A stretch of 64,000 nucleotides of DNA from an uncultured Mycoplasmatota bacterium (GTDB lineage Bacteria; Bacillota_I; Bacilli_A; RF39; UBA660), in NCBI GenBank assembly GCA_946494435.1, contig CAMMBO010000001.1, forward strand, positions 6,318 to 70,317. The letters are read 5' to 3'. Position 1 is the stretch's first letter, and each line of letters starts with the position of its first letter. A program made the translations under genes and the position numbers. The notes beneath the pieces were generated by a model. The model worked only from the letters and a program-made list of their open reading frames with translations. It searched no databases and had not been told where the DNA came from. Positions 1 through 8,869 of this stretch are shown piece after piece.

Positions 1-389
1 TAAGTAAGAGTTGTTGTAGTAGTCTTTCCATTAGTACCTGTAATTCCAATCAAAGTAACATCATCTGGTAATAATCTATAAGCCATCTCTGCCTCATTAA
101 TAACAGGAATACCTAATTCCTTAGCCTTAACTACATACTTATGGTCATTTCTAATACCAGGATTTTTAATAATATAATCAAAACTATCATCAAGTAAATC
201 ATCAGGATGACTATCAAATATTAAAGTAATACCTAACTCCTCTAACTCTTTAACTTTCTTATCATCTTGTTTATCACGACTACCACCATCATTTAATATA
301 ATAGTATTATTATGTTTACTTAAATACTTACATGCTTCATACCCACTGCGAGCCATCCCTAATACTAATATTTTTTTATTTTCAAACAT
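1..389 (-). CDS. murD: UDP-N-acetylmuramoylalanine--D-glutamate ligase, N-terminal part (cut by window edge)
   Basis: This is the first ~129 codons of MurD, which adds D-glutamate to UDP-MurNAc-L-alanine in the cytoplasmic steps of peptidoglycan synthesis. The N-terminal Rossmann-type domain reads LVLGMARSGYEA and is followed about residue 110 by the ATP-binding Mur-ligase motif GITGTNGKTTTT, just before the sequence runs out. The ATG at 389-387 is preceded by GAGG at a workable distance. The gene is divergent from the FemX-like gene at 507, so two wall-synthesis genes share this intergenic region. The remainder lies outside the window; nothing visible suggests damage. Confidence 0.9.
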   Translation of the reverse strand, partial: MFENKKILVLGMARSGYEACKYLSKHNNTIILNDGGSRDKQDDKKVKELEELGITLIFDSHPDDLLDDSFDYIIKNPGIRNDHKYVVKAKELGIPVINEAEMAYRLLPDDVTLIGITGTNGKTTTTTLT

Positions 390-450
390 AAGCATTCCTC
401 ATTTCTCTACTAACATTATACTAAATTATGGAAATATTTAAACCCTTTAA

Positions 451-479
451 TTGAAAAGTATCTAATATATTGATATAAT
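451..479 (+). promoter_or_regulatory. SigA-type promoter of the FemX-like gene
   Basis: TTGAAA at 451-456 and TATAAT at 474-479 are separated by exactly 17 bases, giving a near-consensus housekeeping promoter. Transcription would start about 486-488, just upstream of the ribosome binding site of the gene at 507. Confidence 0.75.
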
Positions 480-506
480 TTAATAAAGGAAAGGGAAGTA
501 GAGGAT

Positions 507-1751
507 ATGAAGATAATAACTTTAGATGAAATAAGTTTTGATAAATTTGCAAGTACTCATAAATATCGTAACTATTATCAAACATCAGCATATGCCAAGA
601 CTATAAAAAATCATGGCTATGATATTCACTATATAGGTATTATAGATGATTTAGGTAATCTAATAGGAGCATCTCTACTTCTTTATAAAGAAGTATTTAT
701 GAACTATAAAATTGCCTATGCTCCTCGTGGTTTTCTTTTTGACTACACAAATATTAATAATTTAAAAGAATTAGCAACTAGACTAAAGAAGTTACTAAGT
801 AAACAAGGCTTTATCTCAGTTACAATCGACCCTTATCTTCCTGTTAATATCAGAGATAAAAATGGTAAAATAATGAATATTAATAATGAAGCTAATATCG
901 CTTTAGAAAACTTAAAAGCCAGTGGTTTTAACTATCTAGGACCTAATCTTTTCTTTGAAAGTAAAAAACCTAGATTTGAAGCAATTGTAACACTTGATAA
1001 CGATATTAAAGACATTTACCAAAGTTTTGAAAAAAGAGTAAGACACAAAATAAAGAAAGCTATTAGAAGTGGCGTTGAAATATATAAAGGCAGTAAAGAA
1101 GAATTAGAATTATTTTATGAACTTATCAAAAAGAAATATAATAAACCTCTTAGTTATTATATTGATTTATATAACAATTTTGAAAATAATATTGATTTAT
1201 ACTTTGCTAAACTAAATACCGAAACTTTTGTAATTACAAGTAGATTACAATATGAAAGAGAAATAGAAATAAACAATGATTTAGCCAATAAAATTCAAGC
1301 AACATCTAATGCCAATTCTAAAAAGAAATTAATTAATGAAAAAATGGAATCAGACAAGTTAGTAAACACCTACAAAAAGAACCTTGTCTGGGCTACTAAC
1401 TTATTAAAGGATAACCCTGAAGGATTAATTATTGGAACATCTTTAAATTTAACTTATGACAACGTCTGTTACTTAATTATAGAAGGTTTTAATCAAAGTT
1501 TTAAAACTCTAAACCCTAACTATCTTATAAAATGGAAAATGATAAATGACTACAAAAATAAGAATATAAAATATATAAATTTAAATGCTGTCAGTGGCGA
1601 ATTTACAAAGATAAATAAATATAGTGGTCTTAATGAAATGAAACTAGGATTTAATTCTTTAGTAACAGAATACATTGGCGAGTTTGAATTAATTATAAGT
1701 CCTCTACCATATAATTTATATAAAAATCTAAACAAAGAAAAGAAAAAGTAA
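507..1751 (+). CDS. FemX/FemAB-type peptidoglycan bridge aminoacyltransferase
   Basis: The 414-residue protein looks like a FemA/FemB/MurM-type enzyme, which transfers an amino acid from aminoacyl-tRNA to the side chain of lipid II at the cytoplasmic membrane face. Family-like features are the N-terminal YYQTSAYAKTIKNHGY stretch, the AYAPRGFLFDY segment (about 70-80), a lysine-rich IYQSFEKRVRHKIKKA segment, and a charged helical stretch at roughly 245-300 matching the antiparallel coiled-coil arm that binds tRNA in FemA. The C-terminal half carries the second acyltransferase fold with NLNAVSGEF. The ATG at 507 follows a purine-rich GTAGAGGAT. Substrate amino acid cannot be read from sequence. 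It stands divergent from murD, which fits a wall role. Confidence 0.85.
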   Translation: MKIITLDEISFDKFASTHKYRNYYQTSAYAKTIKNHGYDIHYIGIIDDLGNLIGASLLLYKEVFMNYKIAYAPRGFLFDYTNINNLKELATRLKKLLSKQGFISVTIDPYLPVNIRDKNGKIMNINNEANIALENLKASGFNYLGPNLFFESKKPRFEAIVTLDNDIKDIYQSFEKRVRHKIKKAIRSGVEIYKGSKEELELFYELIKKKYNKPLSYYIDLYNNFENNIDLYFAKLNTETFVITSRLQYEREIEINNDLANKIQATSNANSKKKLINEKMESDKLVNTYKKNLVWATNLLKDNPEGLIIGTSLNLTYDNVCYLIIEGFNQSFKTLNPNYLIKWKMINDYKNKNIKYINLNAVSGEFTKINKYSGLNEMKLGFNSLVTEYIGEFELIISPLPYNLYKNLNKEKKK

Positions 1752-1856
1752 AAGACATATAGTAAGTAACAAGTTAAAGCAATTTTACACTTATTATGTA
1801 AAATATACTACTAAATTATTAGTATTTATGTTATAAATAAAAAAAGGAGGATAATT

Positions 1857-2489
1857 ATGGAAAGTTTAAATGAACTACAACAACAATTAAGAAATGCAGA
1901 AAGTGAACTAGCATCAATTAGTATCAAAAAACATAATCCAGTAAATTATGATTATGAAAGAGGCGAAACCTATGGAGAAGAAACTCATTATAATGAATAT
2001 AAAGATCAAGCTAGAGCTCATTATTTAAGAGAACGTATAGCACGTTTAAATGATAAAATTACAAACTATAATAAGTATGTTGAAGCTGAAAAAGAAAGAG
2101 CAGAATATTATCAAGGAGTAAGAAATGAAGCAAAGCAAAGAGAAATAACCGCTACAGCTCATGATATGTATGAACAAGCACAAAGTGACTATAACAAAAA
2201 AAGTGTTTTTGGAAAAATAGGAGCTATCTTTACAGGCAAAAAGCCTAAAAAGTTATATGATAGCGATGATATCATGAAACAATACAGTGAAGCTGCAAAA
2301 CAAGCAATTAATAATGAGTCTGTTGATAGAAAAATTGCAGAATTAGAACAGCAAAGACAACTATATCACGCTAAATTTAGTGGAAACACTCCAAGAGATG
2401 AAGCCCAAAGGGCTACTATGGATGCTCATATAGACAAAGAAATCGCTAAATTAAAAGGAGAAGATATGTCTAATGGAAAATCAAAATAA
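1857..2489 (+). CDS. Hypothetical coiled-coil protein
   Basis: I do not recognise this 210-residue protein. It is strongly charged and rich in Gln, Glu, Lys and Ala, with heptad-like helices at about 1-25 (LNELQQQLRNAESELASI), 60-110 and 145-175, and no signal peptide or membrane segment. The region KKSVFGKIGAIFTGKKPKKLYD near 120-140 is a short basic, hydrophobic hinge. The start is well supported by AAAGGAGG eight bases upstream of the ATG. Its last 17 bases overlap the next gene, so the two are probably translated together. A structural or scaffold role is possible, but that is only a guess from the coiled coil. Confidence 0.6.
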   Translation: MESLNELQQQLRNAESELASISIKKHNPVNYDYERGETYGEETHYNEYKDQARAHYLRERIARLNDKITNYNKYVEAEKERAEYYQGVRNEAKQREITATAHDMYEQAQSDYNKKSVFGKIGAIFTGKKPKKLYDSDDIMKQYSEAAKQAINNESVDRKIAELEQQRQLYHAKFSGNTPRDEAQRATMDAHIDKEIAKLKGEDMSNGKSK

Positions 2490-2772
2490 TAAAGAATTTA
2501 ATAATTTAGTAGAAGCTTATAAAAAACTTACTACTAAAGAAAAACAAGATGAAATTATAAAATTGTTTAAAGAAAATATCGCTGTTTGGGAAAAGTTAAA
2601 CAATGATATAAATAATAAACATAATCTTTTATTAAATAGAGAAATAATAGATGTAAACAAAGATAATGCTACCTTAGATGATTTTTTAGAAGCTGTATTT
2701 GTTTATTTACATATGTTATCTGATTCTACCGCAAGTTTTGCTGAAAAAATTGCTAATGATTTCTACAAATAA
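2473..2772 (+). CDS. Hypothetical small helical protein
   Basis: This is a 99-residue, mostly helical, acidic and lysine-rich protein of unknown function, with no signal sequence or transmembrane segment. It overlaps the upstream coiled-coil gene by 17 bases in another frame. The ribosome binding site AAAAGGAG (2453-2460) lies inside the upstream gene and is 12 bases from the ATG at 2473, slightly long; the nearer ATG at 2466 belongs to the upstream frame. Coupled expression with the 1857-2489 gene is likely. A bidirectional terminator follows at once. Confidence 0.55.
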   Translation: MENQNNKEFNNLVEAYKKLTTKEKQDEIIKLFKENIAVWEKLNNDINNKHNLLLNREIIDVNKDNATLDDFLEAVFVYLHMLSDSTASFAEKIANDFYK

Positions 2773-2801
2773 AAATATTCTAATCGCTAGAATATTTTTT
2801 T
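2771..2801. terminator. Bidirectional intrinsic terminator
   Basis: The stem TATTCTA / TAGAATA (2776-2782 and 2788-2794), flanked by A5 on the left and T7 on the right, works on both strands. It separates the plus-strand gene ending at 2772 from the convergent gene ending at 2780, whose stop codon lies within the stem. Confidence 0.75.
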
Positions 2802-3427
2802 ATATCGTCTTCATTAAAGCAAAGGCTATCCATTATTTCATTAGCAACTTTTTCCCACTCTTCATAAGTATTAACAGAACAGTTGAATTCAACAGTAACT
2901 AATTTATTATCAAGAGTAAAGAATCTCATATTATAATATGTATTCGCATCCGTTACCACTAATCTTGCAAAAGTCTTATCATATTTTTGATATACTCCAC
3001 TATCTATTACAGTCATACCTGTAAGACCTGCTACCCTGTTATTAAGATATGCTTCTAAACCATCATCAGTCATATCTTCATTAGTAGTACTAACAAAAAC
3101 ATGTTCAGAATCTGTCTCACTCATAAATACAAGTTCTGGACGATTATTATAATTATATTTACTCTTTAACGTCGCCTCATCTAACATTGTAAAAGTATCA
3201 GGAACATTTAAAAAGAAACTACTATCAACTCTATACGTCTTAAAATTAATCTCCACTCCATTAACTTCAATTTTATCTTCCTTCTCTTCAACTTCCTCTT
3301 GTTTTTTATCTTCCTGTTTATTAATTGATTTTACATGGTTGTCATGAATCATATTAGCAAGAAAGAAAGCAATCACTACTATTACAACAATACCAACAAC
3401 ACCTAAAATAATATCTTTTCTTTTCAT
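2780..3427 (-). CDS. Hypothetical membrane-anchored exported protein
   Basis: This 215-residue protein has one N-terminal hydrophobic segment (about 5-25, IILGVVGIVVIVVIAFFLA) after a KRK, then a very acidic/basic linker with EEVEEKEDK, then a ~150-residue soluble domain probably outside the cell. No lipobox cysteine is seen, so it is more likely a signal-anchored protein than a lipoprotein. I chose the ATG at 3427 because GGTG lies six bases upstream; another ATG four codons earlier (3439) has no binding site. I do not recognise the outer domain (it contains NVPDTFTMLDEATLKSKY and a conserved-looking VTVEFNCSVNTYEEWEKVANEI). Confidence 0.55.
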   Translation of the reverse strand: MKRKDIILGVVGIVVIVVIAFFLANMIHDNHVKSINKQEDKKQEEVEEKEDKIEVNGVEINFKTYRVDSSFFLNVPDTFTMLDEATLKSKYNYNNRPELVFMSETDSEHVFVSTTNEDMTDDGLEAYLNNRVAGLTGMTVIDSGVYQKYDKTFARLVVTDANTYYNMRFFTLDNKLVTVEFNCSVNTYEEWEKVANEIMDSLCFNEDDIKKYSSD

Positions 3428-3467
3428 ATTTAACACCATAATAAGTATATCATTTATAATAACAAAC

Positions 3468-3512
3468 GTAAACTAGTTATCTTCATTAGTGTAAACTAGT
3501 TATCTTCATTAG
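3468..3512. repeat. Two-copy tandem repeat, period 23 bp, over a gene's stop codon
   Basis: Positions 3468-3489 and 3491-3512 are identical 22-base copies with one base between, so the period is 23. The second copy covers the stop codon and last codons of the YgjV-type gene that ends at 3496. The period equals that of the two longer arrays at 15375 and 35223, although the unit sequence differs. Confidence 0.85.
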
Positions 3513-4011
3513 ATGATTTAAAAATTCTAATAAAGCCTATCAAACTTGCCAAAAGCTCAAATAAATTACTAATTACAGAAACATAAGCACCAACAATAAT
3601 ATCATATACATTACTTATAAGTGCTACTACTATTCCTATAAAATAAGTTATCTTCAAATTTCTTTGCCATGCTCCATATGTAAATAAACAAGCACCTAAA
3701 ATAGGAATTAAAGAATATAAATTTTCATAAGTTAAAATTCCCAAAACTATAAAGCTAAATTCTAAAAGTATAAGAAAAAAAATACTTGTAGATTTATTTT
3801 TCTTTTCATCAATACGAAAAATAAACATCTTAATAGTTGAAATTAAAAAGGCAACCATTCCACTATAAGCATGTAAAACAAAATACTGTAATACATAAAA
3901 AATATTAGCAAAGAATTGAAAATTTAAAAAATTAATACGTTTCTTTTGCAGATAACTAATAACTAAAAACAATAAAGCGAAAGCTCCAAAAATTTGTGCT
4001 AATACATTCAT
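3496..4011 (-). CDS. YgjV-family multi-pass membrane protein
   Basis: A 171-residue integral membrane protein with five or six hydrophobic helices and short loops. The N-terminus (AQIFGAFALLFLVISYLQKKR followed by FQFFANIFYVLQYFVL) and the internal repeat of similar helix pairs fit the Imp/YgjV family of bacterial inner-membrane proteins, whose function is unknown. AGAAAGGTAAG precedes the ATG at 4011. It stands alone between the tuf terminator and an exported protein. Its 3' end is part of a 23-bp tandem duplication, so the last residues (SNEDN) are encoded inside the second copy. Confidence 0.65.
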   Translation of the reverse strand: MNVLAQIFGAFALLFLVISYLQKKRINFLNFQFFANIFYVLQYFVLHAYSGMVAFLISTIKMFIFRIDEKKNKSTSIFFLILLEFSFIVLGILTYENLYSLIPILGACLFTYGAWQRNLKITYFIGIVVALISNVYDIIVGAYVSVISNLFELLASLIGFIRIFKSSNEDN

Positions 4012-4051
4012 AATATCTTACCTTTCTAACAGATTATAACAAAAAAAGCAC

Positions 4052-4078
4052 AAAAAAAGAAGTCCTAAGACTTCTTTT
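4052..4078 (-). terminator. Intrinsic terminator of the str operon (after tuf)
   Basis: On the minus strand GAAGTC (4074-4069), a four-base loop and GACTTC (4064-4059) form a stem extended by four A-T pairs and followed by a run of seven T (4058-4052). It lies 10 bases past the tuf stop codon. Confidence 0.85.
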
Positions 4079-4087
4079 AAGTTTCTA

Positions 4088-5278
4088 TTATCCTTCGATT
4101 TCAGAAACAACACCAGCACCAACAGTACGTCCACCCTCACGGATAGAGAACTTAGTACCTTTTTCAATAGCAATTGGGTGAATTAATTCAACTTCCATTG
4201 TTACATTATCACCAGGCATAACCATTTCTACACCTTCTGGTAAAGTAATTACACCAGTAACATCAGTAGTTCTGAAATAGAATTGTGGACGATAGTTACT
4301 GAAGAATGGAGTATGACGTCCACCTTCTTCTTTGCTAAGTACATAAACCTCAGCTTTGAATTTATGATGTGGATGTACACTTCCTGGTTTAGCTAAAACT
4401 TGTCCACGTTCAACTTGTTCACGAGAGATACCACGAAGTAAAACACCAGAATTATCTCCAGCACGAGCTTCATCAAGTTGTTTTCTGAACATTTCAATAC
4501 CAGTAACAACAGTCTTTTGAGTTGGTTTAATACCAACAATTTCAACTTCATCATTAAGTTTTAATGTACCACGTTCAACACGTCCAGTAACAACTGTACC
4601 ACGACCTGTGATAGTGAAGACATCTTCGATACTCATTAAGAATGGTTTATCAGTATCACGTTCTGGAGTTGGAATCCAAGAATCAACAGCATCCATTAAA
4701 TCATAGATAGCTTGAACATACTTAGGATCTCCTTCAAGAGCTTTAAGAGCAGAACCCTTAATGATAGGAGTTTCATCTCCTTCGTAACCATATTCATTTA
4801 ATAAGTCACGAACTTCCATTTCTACTAAATCGATTAACTCATCATCATCAACCATATCACATTTGTTTAAGAATACAACCATACGAGGTACTCCAACTTG
4901 ACGTGATAATAGGATATGTTCACGAGTTTGTGCCATAGCTCCATCTGTAGCAGCAATTACAAGAATTGCACCATCCATTTGAGCAGCACCAGTAATCATG
5001 TTTTTAACATAGTCAGCATGTCCTGGGCAGTCAACGTGAGCATAATGACGTTTTTCAGTTTGGTATTCTACGTGTGCAGTATTAATTGTAATACCACGTT
5101 CTCTTTCTTCTGGAGCTTTATCAATGTTTGCATAATCTGTAAAATCAGCCCATGCAGGGTTTTTATCATGTAAACATTTAGTAATAGCTGCAGTTAAAGT
5201 AGTTTTACCATGATCTACGTGTCCAATTGTACCAATGTTAACATGTGGTTTTGAACGATCAAATTTTTGTTTTGCCAT
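4088..5278 (-). CDS. tuf: Elongation factor Tu
   Basis: EF-Tu delivers aminoacyl-tRNA to the ribosomal A site with GTP. The 396-residue product shows the G1 motif GHVDHGKT (19-26), switch [15 protein letters not shown] for guanine recognition and SALKALEGD, followed by the two beta-barrel domains including [10 protein letters not shown] and the C-terminal [13 protein letters not shown]. Start at 5278 ([14 protein letters not shown]) is set by an optimal GAGGAGG; a longer reading would translate that binding site. It is last in rpsL-rpsG-fusA-tuf, but a separate promoter at 5311-5339 would allow additional expression of this abundant protein. Confidence 0.98.
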   Translation of the reverse strand: MAKQKFDRSKPHVNIGTIGHVDHGKTTLTAAITKCLHDKNPAWADFTDYANIDKAPEERERGITINTAHVEYQTEKRHYAHVDCPGHADYVKNMITGAAQMDGAILVIAATDGAMAQTREHILLSRQVGVPRMVVFLNKCDMVDDDELIDLVEMEVRDLLNEYGYEGDETPIIKGSALKALEGDPKYVQAIYDLMDAVDSWIPTPERDTDKPFLMSIEDVFTITGRGTVVTGRVERGTLKLNDEVEIVGIKPTQKTVVTGIEMFRKQLDEARAGDNSGVLLRGISREQVERGQVLAKPGSVHPHHKFKAEVYVLSKEEGGRHTPFFSNYRPQFYFRTTDVTGVITLPEGVEMVMPGDNVTMEVELIHPIAIEKGTKFSIREGGRTVGAGVVSEIEG

Positions 5279-5310
5279 ATTTTTTTCCTCCTCTTTTAAT
5301 TTCACTATAT

Positions 5311-5339
5311 ATTTTATCTAACAATTAGCAAATTTGCAA
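5311..5339 (-). promoter_or_regulatory. Internal promoter for tuf
   Basis: On the minus strand TTGCAA (5339-5334), a 17-base spacer and TAAAAT (5316-5311) lie in the fusA-tuf gap. Transcription would begin about 5304, leaving a ~25-base leader with the GAGGAGG site. Confidence 0.65.
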
Positions 5340-5368
5340 CTGTTTAGAACTAAATTTATGAGTTTCTT

Positions 5369-7438
5369 TTAATTTCCACTCTTTTTAATGATTTCTTCAG
5401 CAATATTTTTAGGAACTTCTTCATAATGATCAAATGTCATAACAAAGTTTCCTCTACCTTGAGTATTACTACGTAAGTTAGTAGCATATCCAAACATCTC
5501 AGAAAGTGGAACCATTGCTGATAATTTAACCACATTTCCAAGAGATTCTTGTCCAAGTGGACGTCCACGACGACTAGTTAAGTCTCCCATAACGTTACCG
5601 AAGTACTCATCAGGTGTCGTAACATCAACTTTCATGATTGGTTCAAGAAGTACTGCTTGACACTTATTCTTAGCTTCTTTTAAAGCCATAGATGCAGCAA
5701 TCTTGAATGCCATTTCACTAGAGTCTACATCATGGTATGAACCATCAAATAATGTTGCTTTAATATCAATCATAGGGTATCCAGCTAAAATACCAGTTTG
5801 CATTGCTTCTTGTAATCCCTTATCAACAACAGGAATATATTCACGAGGAACAACACCACCTACGATTTGATCAACAAATTCATATCCTTTATCAGGATTT
5901 GGTTCAAACTTAATCCAAACGTGACCATATTGTCCACGACCACCAGATTGTTTAATGTATTTACCTTCACAATCAGCTGCTTGTTTAATAGTCTCACGAT
6001 AAGCAACTTGTGGAGCACCAACGTTCGCTTCAACATGGAACTCACGTTTCATACGATCAACTAAGACATCAAGGTGTAACTCACCCATACCAGCGATAAC
6101 AGTTTGACCAGTTTCATGATCAGTATGTACTCTAAATGTTGGATCTTCTTCAGCAAGTTTTTGTAATGCAAGTGCCATCTTATCTTGGTCAGCTTTACTC
6201 TTAGGTTCAACAGCAAGTTGAATAACTGGCTCAGGAACAATAAGTTTCTCTAAGATAATAGGTTTCTTCTCATCACATAATGTATCTCCTGTAGTAGTAT
6301 TCTTAAGTCCAACAGCAGCTGCTATATCACCAGTATATACATCACTAATCTCTTTACGAGTATTAGCATGCATTTGTAATATACGACCAATTCTTTCTTT
6401 AGCATCTTTAGTAGAGTTAAGTACATAACTACCACTAGCTAAATGACCTGAATAAACTCTAAAGAATGTTAAACGTCCAACGAACGGATCAGTCATTACT
6501 TTAAATGCTAAAGCACTAAATGGTTCACTATCACTTGGATGACGAACTTCTTCTTCTCCCTTTAAGTTATGTCCTTTAATAGATGGAATATCTAAAGGAC
6601 TTGGTAAGTAATCAATAACAGCATCAAGTAATGGTTTAATACCCATATTACCTAAAGCAGTACCACACATAACTGGGAAGAACTTAGCTGCAAGACATCC
6701 TTTACGAATAGCACGTTTAATCATTTCTACTGTTACTTCTCCACCTTCAAGATATGTTTCCATCATCTCATCATCGAATTCAGCAACAGCATCAAGTAAA
6801 TCAGCATGTTTCTCTTCTGCTAAATCTTTTAAGTCTGCAGGAATTTCTATTTCTTTAGACTCTTCAGCCTCAGTACCATCAAACTCATAAGCTTTCATAG
6901 TAACTAAATCAATAACACCATGGAACTCAGCTTCAGCACCAATAGGCCATTGTATAGGTTTAGCATTAACTCCTAAACGATCTTTAATAGTTTTTAAACT
7001 ATATTCAAAGTTAGCTCCCATCTTATCCATTTTATTTGCAAAAATCATTCTAGGAACTTTAAATTCATCAGCTTGTCTCCAAACTGTTTCCATTTGTGGT
7101 TCAACACCAGCTTGAGCATCAAGCAAAGCTACAGAACCATCTAAAACTCTTAAACTACGACTAACTTCGATAGTAAAGTCTACGTGTCCTGGAGTATCGA
7201 TAATATTATAACGATATCCTTTCCAATATGCAGTAGTAGCTGCACTTGTTATAGTAATACCACGCTCTTTTTCTTGCTCCATCCAGTCCATTTGACTAGC
7301 ACCTTCATGAGTCTCACCAATCTTATGGATTTTACCAGTAAGATATAGAATACGTTCAGTACAAGTAGTCTTACCAGCATCGATATGAGCCATAATTCCA
7401 AAGTTTCTTGTTTTTTCTAATGACGTATCTCTTGCCAT
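5369..7438 (-). CDS. fusA: Elongation factor G
   Basis: EF-G is the ribosomal translocation GTPase. The 689-residue protein has all five domains: the G domain with [15 protein letters not shown] (17-31), DTPGHVDF and NKMD; domain II with [14 protein letters not shown]; domain III; domain IV starting about [21 protein letters not shown]; and the C-terminal domain ending in [20 protein letters not shown]. Its length is normal. AAGGAG precedes the ATG at 7438, which begins 12 bases after the rpsG stop, so the gene is in the str operon with rpsL and rpsG. Confidence 0.98.
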   Translation of the reverse strand: MARDTSLEKTRNFGIMAHIDAGKTTCTERILYLTGKIHKIGETHEGASQMDWMEQEKERGITITSAATTAYWKGYRYNIIDTPGHVDFTIEVSRSLRVLDGSVALLDAQAGVEPQMETVWRQADEFKVPRMIFANKMDKMGANFEYSLKTIKDRLGVNAKPIQWPIGAEAEFHGVIDLVTMKAYEFDGTEAEESKEIEIPADLKDLAEEKHADLLDAVAEFDDEMMETYLEGGEVTVEMIKRAIRKGCLAAKFFPVMCGTALGNMGIKPLLDAVIDYLPSPLDIPSIKGHNLKGEEEVRHPSDSEPFSALAFKVMTDPFVGRLTFFRVYSGHLASGSYVLNSTKDAKERIGRILQMHANTRKEISDVYTGDIAAAVGLKNTTTGDTLCDEKKPIILEKLIVPEPVIQLAVEPKSKADQDKMALALQKLAEEDPTFRVHTDHETGQTVIAGMGELHLDVLVDRMKREFHVEANVGAPQVAYRETIKQAADCEGKYIKQSGGRGQYGHVWIKFEPNPDKGYEFVDQIVGGVVPREYIPVVDKGLQEAMQTGILAGYPMIDIKATLFDGSYHDVDSSEMAFKIAASMALKEAKNKCQAVLLEPIMKVDVTTPDEYFGNVMGDLTSRRGRPLGQESLGNVVKLSAMVPLSEMFGYATNLRSNTQGRGNFVMTFDHYEEVPKNIAEEIIKKSGN

Positions 7439-7450
7439 AATTTCTCCTTC

Positions 7451-7918
7451 CTACCAACGATAATGAGCATAAGCCTTATTAGCTTCAGCCATTCTGTGGG
7501 TATCTTCACGTTTTTTAACAGCAGCACCGCTTCCATTAGATGCATCTATTATTTCATTAGCTAAATTATCAGCCATTCCACGTCCTCCACGTTTTCTAGA
7601 AAATCCAACTAACCAACGTAAAGCTAAAGCTTCAGCTCTTGCTGGAGTAACTTCTTGAGGAACTTGATAATTAGCTCCACCTACTCTTCTAGATTTAACT
7701 TCTAAAGCAGGCTTAATATTTTCCATCGCTTCATTAAAAGCATCTATTGCATCTTTACCAGTTTTCTCTTTAACGATATTAAAAGCATCATAAACGATAG
7801 TTTGAGCAACACCTTTTTTACCATCAAGCATAACTGTATTAATAAGTTTAGCAACAGTCTTAGACTTATATATAGGATCTGGTAAAATATCTCTTTTAAC
7901 AGCACGTCTTTTACGCAT
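7451..7918 (-). CDS. rpsG: 30S ribosomal protein S7
   Basis: S7 nucleates assembly of the 16S rRNA 3' head domain. The 155-residue product has the standard S7 form: [17 protein letters not shown], a central [14 protein letters not shown] segment here read as [24 protein letters not shown] [14 protein letters not shown], and the C-terminal [23 protein letters not shown] precedes the ATG. In other bacteria S7 binds its own operon mRNA; I see no clear S7-like operator in the short rpsL-rpsG gap. Confidence 0.98.
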   Translation of the reverse strand: MRKRRAVKRDILPDPIYKSKTVAKLINTVMLDGKKGVAQTIVYDAFNIVKEKTGKDAIDAFNEAMENIKPALEVKSRRVGGANYQVPQEVTPARAEALALRWLVGFSRKRGGRGMADNLANEIIDASNGSGAAVKKREDTHRMAEANKAYAHYRW

Positions 7919-7945
7919 AATTTATCCTCCTTCCAATTCTAAATA

Positions 7946-8359
7946 TTATTTCTTAGGCTTTTTAGCCCCGTATTTACTACGGCCTTGTTTTCTATCTTTA
8001 ACTCCTGCTGTATCTAGTGCGCCACGAATAATATGATAACGAACTCCGATTAAGTCCTTAACACGTCCACCACGAACTAATACAACACTATGCTCTTGTA
8101 AGTTATGTCCAATACCAGGAATATAAGTATCTACTTCCTTACCATTACTTAATCTAACACGAGCATACTTACGTAAAGCTGAGTTTGGTTTCTTAGGTGT
8201 CTTAGTACCAACACGAGTACAAACTCCACGTTTTTGAGGAGATGGATTATTTGTTTGCTTTCTTCTAATTGTATTAACTCCTACTAAAAGTACTGGAGCC
8301 TTACTCTTACGAGTCTTACTTCCTCTACCTTTACGAACTAATTGATTTACTGTAGGCAT
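7946..8359 (-). CDS. rpsL: 30S ribosomal protein S12
   Basis: S12 sits at the decoding centre. The 137-residue protein begins [12 protein letters not shown] and has the accuracy-related segment [19 protein letters not shown] and the [24 protein letters not shown] block typical of S12. The lysine in TPKKPNSA, changed in streptomycin-resistant mutants elsewhere, is present. I placed the start at 8359 because AAAGGAG is 12 bases upstream, whereas the ATG three codons earlier is only three bases from it and would make S12 unusually long. It is first in the str operon with a strong promoter at 8462-8490. Confidence 0.97.
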   Translation of the reverse strand: MPTVNQLVRKGRGSKTRKSKAPVLLVGVNTIRRKQTNNPSPQKRGVCTRVGTKTPKKPNSALRKYARVRLSNGKEVDTYIPGIGHNLQEHSVVLVRGGRVKDLIGVRYHIIRGALDTAGVKDRKQGRSKYGAKKPKK

Positions 8360-8421
8360 TGTAATCATTAACTCCTTTCTTTACACATATCCAGGTGTAT
8401 CATTTTCACTTTTAAATAAAA

Positions 8422-8438
8422 TTTTGCCCATGGCAAAA
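8422..8438. promoter_or_regulatory. Palindromic hairpin in the rpsL leader
   Basis: A perfect 7-bp inverted repeat TTTTGCC / GGCAAAA around a three-base loop lies in the ~95-base leader of the str operon. On the minus strand it is followed by TTTTATTT, so it could act as a weak attenuator or as a protein or ribosome feedback site. No other role is visible. Confidence 0.45.
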
Positions 8439-8461
8439 CTAAATTTAAATCAGCATACATA

Positions 8462-8490
8462 ATATAACACTATGCTTAAGATATTGTCAA
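8462..8490 (-). promoter_or_regulatory. Promoter of the rpsL-rpsG-fusA-tuf operon
   Basis: Minus-strand TTGACA (8490-8485), a 17-base spacer and TTATAT (8467-8462; TATATT one base on) form a strong SigA-type promoter. The start would be near 8455, about 95 bases before rpsL. Confidence 0.8.
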
Positions 8491-8497
8491 TACATTT

Positions 8498-8851
8498 TTA
8501 CTTTTTATTTCTTAAAAATCCCCTAATTATAAAAATACTTTCTATAATAGCAAAAAAGAATAACATAAATCTAAGAAAAGTCATAACAAATGAATAAAGT
8601 TCAAAATCTCTATTATTAACCAAAAAACTACATAATATAATTATAACAGTAAAAACATATGTAATTTTCTTATATTTATCATTATACGCAAAAATATTAT
8701 CATTTATAAGATAAAGTGTTCCTAATAACAAAAATATATTAACAATAAATTCGGTATTAGAACTAATAGAAGGACCAAAAACAAATAACACATACCATAT
8801 AATCGCTATATTTATGAGTAAAATTCCCCTAGATTTTTCATATATATTCAT
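8498..8851 (-). CDS. Hypothetical small membrane protein
   Basis: A 117-residue protein made of about four hydrophobic helices (15-30, 37-50, 60-78, 88-110) with a short cytoplasmic, lysine-ended tail. I do not recognise the family. AGAAGGTAA precedes the ATG. It lies between thyA and the str operon promoter, 18 bases after thyA, and may be read with thyA. No motif suggests a transporter or enzyme. Confidence 0.5.
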   Translation of the reverse strand: MNIYEKSRGILLINIAIIWYVLFVFGPSISSNTEFIVNIFLLLGTLYLINDNIFAYNDKYKKITYVFTVIIILCSFLVNNRDFELYSFVMTFLRFMLFFFAIIESIFIIRGFLRNKK

Positions 8852-8869
8852 AAGTATTACCTTCTTATA

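Noticed and set aside
507..1751. Mycoplasma-type genetic code (TGA as Trp)
   Set aside because: Trp is encoded by TGG in the genes I read, and clpC ends at TGA with a downstream unrelated sequence, so the standard bacterial code applies.
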